A stretch of DNA of 64,000 nt from Pholiota molesta (Eukaryota; Basidiomycota; Agaricomycetes; Agaricales; Strophariaceae): the NCBI GenBank assembly GCA_014925825.1, contig JACGCK010000144.1, positions 51,780 to 115,779 of the forward strand, written 5' to 3'. Numbering within the stretch: position 1 is the first letter of the stretch; every line of letters begins with the position of its first letter. Below, piece by piece: positions 63,130-64,000 of this stretch. The position numbers were made by a program, and so were the translations under genes. The notes under the pieces were generated by a model. It saw nothing but the letters and a program-made list of their open reading frames with translations, had not been told where the DNA came from and searched no databases.

Positions 63130-64000
63130 CCCCGACTTGATCATCATTTCACGGGCCGGTCGGGCTTCGACAGAATTGCGGAAGAATCGTGGCATCCGGG
63201 TATCTTGATTCTTCCTCCCGTCGATAGCATTTCCATCCGTCGTCTACATTCCGGAGATTCCTCGACAGCCTCCCACTCATTCCCTGCTGCTCCGTGGCCC
63301 CACACGACTACTCGCCATGACCCAATCCACACCCTATCTACGGAGAAAAAAGTTCAACGACGGTCGAATGGGAACCTTCAAAGCAATGCGCGCACCTCGT
63401 ACAAACTCACTCCTCCATAGCGCGTTCAGCTCGATAGCGGCTCCGCAAGCCCTCCCCACGAACCCTTCGACGTCCTCCGGCGCGATACCGTGCATCCTTG
63501 CAGCCTCGCGGAGCAGCTGGATGTTGGCGGGGTCGTCCGGTGCACCGCCAAGAACCGCTCATCTATCAGCCAACGGAAGGCTGCGGAGCTGAGATTGCGC
63601 TCCAGCCACAACAGTAAGGCGTCGGTGGAAACGTTTGCGAGGACGCTTGGGATCGCCGTTGGAGCACTTGAAGACGACGAGCCGGTGGGAACGGCTGGAT
63701 GTTGGGATGATGATGATGGCGACGACGAGGACGATGATGACGTTGGAGGAGGCGATGTCCCCCGTTAGAGGAAGGAGAGGGTAAGTAAATGTCATCAATG
63801 TTAGCGCTACCACGTCGCTGAGCCGTTCGTCGATCTAGTCCTTCCTCGTTACGCGCTCGTGACAGCGGGTCTGGAGCATGGGGTCCTCCGTGTGATTCGC
63901 CGACGTCGACGACGATGATGATGTTTCAGGTGGCGATGCCCCGCCGCCAGAGGAAGTAGTGGGTGAGTGAAAGTCGACACCATCAGCCCTATCACGGTGC
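63130..64000 (-). pseudogene. Gene X copy C, inverted and cut by the window edge
   Basis: Matches the 3' end of gene X copy B on the minus strand. The C-terminal domain (LSSAAFRWLIDERFLAVHR, then after a one-base loss QLLREAARMHGIAPEDVEGF and VGRACG) is at 63420-63610. The aspartate-codon/Ser-Pro-rich region and two RAR-type modules are at 63680-64000. The match to the 3' flank reaches 63130. The one-base loss near 63540 breaks the frame between DERFLAVHR and QLLREAA. Confidence 0.65.

Noticed and set aside
1..64000. CRISPR array, bacterial operon or rRNA genes
   Set aside because: No regular spacer-repeat array apart from the micro-exon array, which has splice signals and coding modules. 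All gene features are eukaryotic, and no rRNA-like sequence was recognised.

Overview
The window reads as nuclear DNA of a filamentous basidiomycete, most likely a mushroom-forming agaricomycete. The grounds are several long intronless F-box genes of the type that opens with PYDILREIF and continues LLCHICSSWR, a fungal NACHT NTPase fragment, introns of about 50-70 nt with GTAAGT/GTACGT donors and CTGAT-like branch sites, and a Ty1/copia retrotransposon. No database search was possible, so the taxonomic call is inference.

Layout. 1-5.7 kb is a graveyard of two decayed gene families, here called A (minus) and C (plus). 5.7-9.1 kb holds two intact F-box genes. 9.7-14.7 kb repeats the A and C relics around one intact DJ-1/PfpI-type gene, which has a decayed copy of itself on each side. 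15.8-25.4 kb holds four more F-box genes. Two of them form a large inverted duplication, and one of that pair is broken by a 935-bp element with about 290-bp terminal inverted repeats. 25.6-30 kb is relics (family D) and a tandem duplication of about 0.7 kb. 30.4-34 kb holds another F-box gene and a 5'-truncated NACHT gene. 34.7-41.2 kb is a complete copia element with two LTRs that look identical, itself split by a hAT-like non-autonomous element. 41-48 kb is a degraded copy of a serine-rich multi-exon gene (gene X, copy A) plus an F-box gene. 49.7-60.3 kb carries a second version of that block: gene X copy B, then a decayed F-box copy. 60.75-62.29 kb is an unusual gene for a secreted repeat protein built from eleven micro-exons. 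It lies between the arms of an inverted repeat, and an inverted third copy of gene X runs off the right edge.

How the parts relate. I see no metabolic cluster. The logic of the region is repeated local duplication followed by divergence and decay of a few families: F-box substrate-adaptor candidates, gene X, DJ-1 and families A, C, D and E, with transposons inserting into the copies. The F-box proteins share a variable middle and a conserved C-terminal WLxLxxPACPI signature. That suggests one fast-evolving adaptor family.

Most striking locus. The micro-exon gene has a signal peptide, alternating 11-residue modules each on its own 33-nt phase-1/phase-1 exon, and a lysine-rich hydrophobic C-terminal exon. 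It recalls the micro-exon genes of schistosomes, but here in a fungus. Several 1-2-nt lesions leave open whether it is active.
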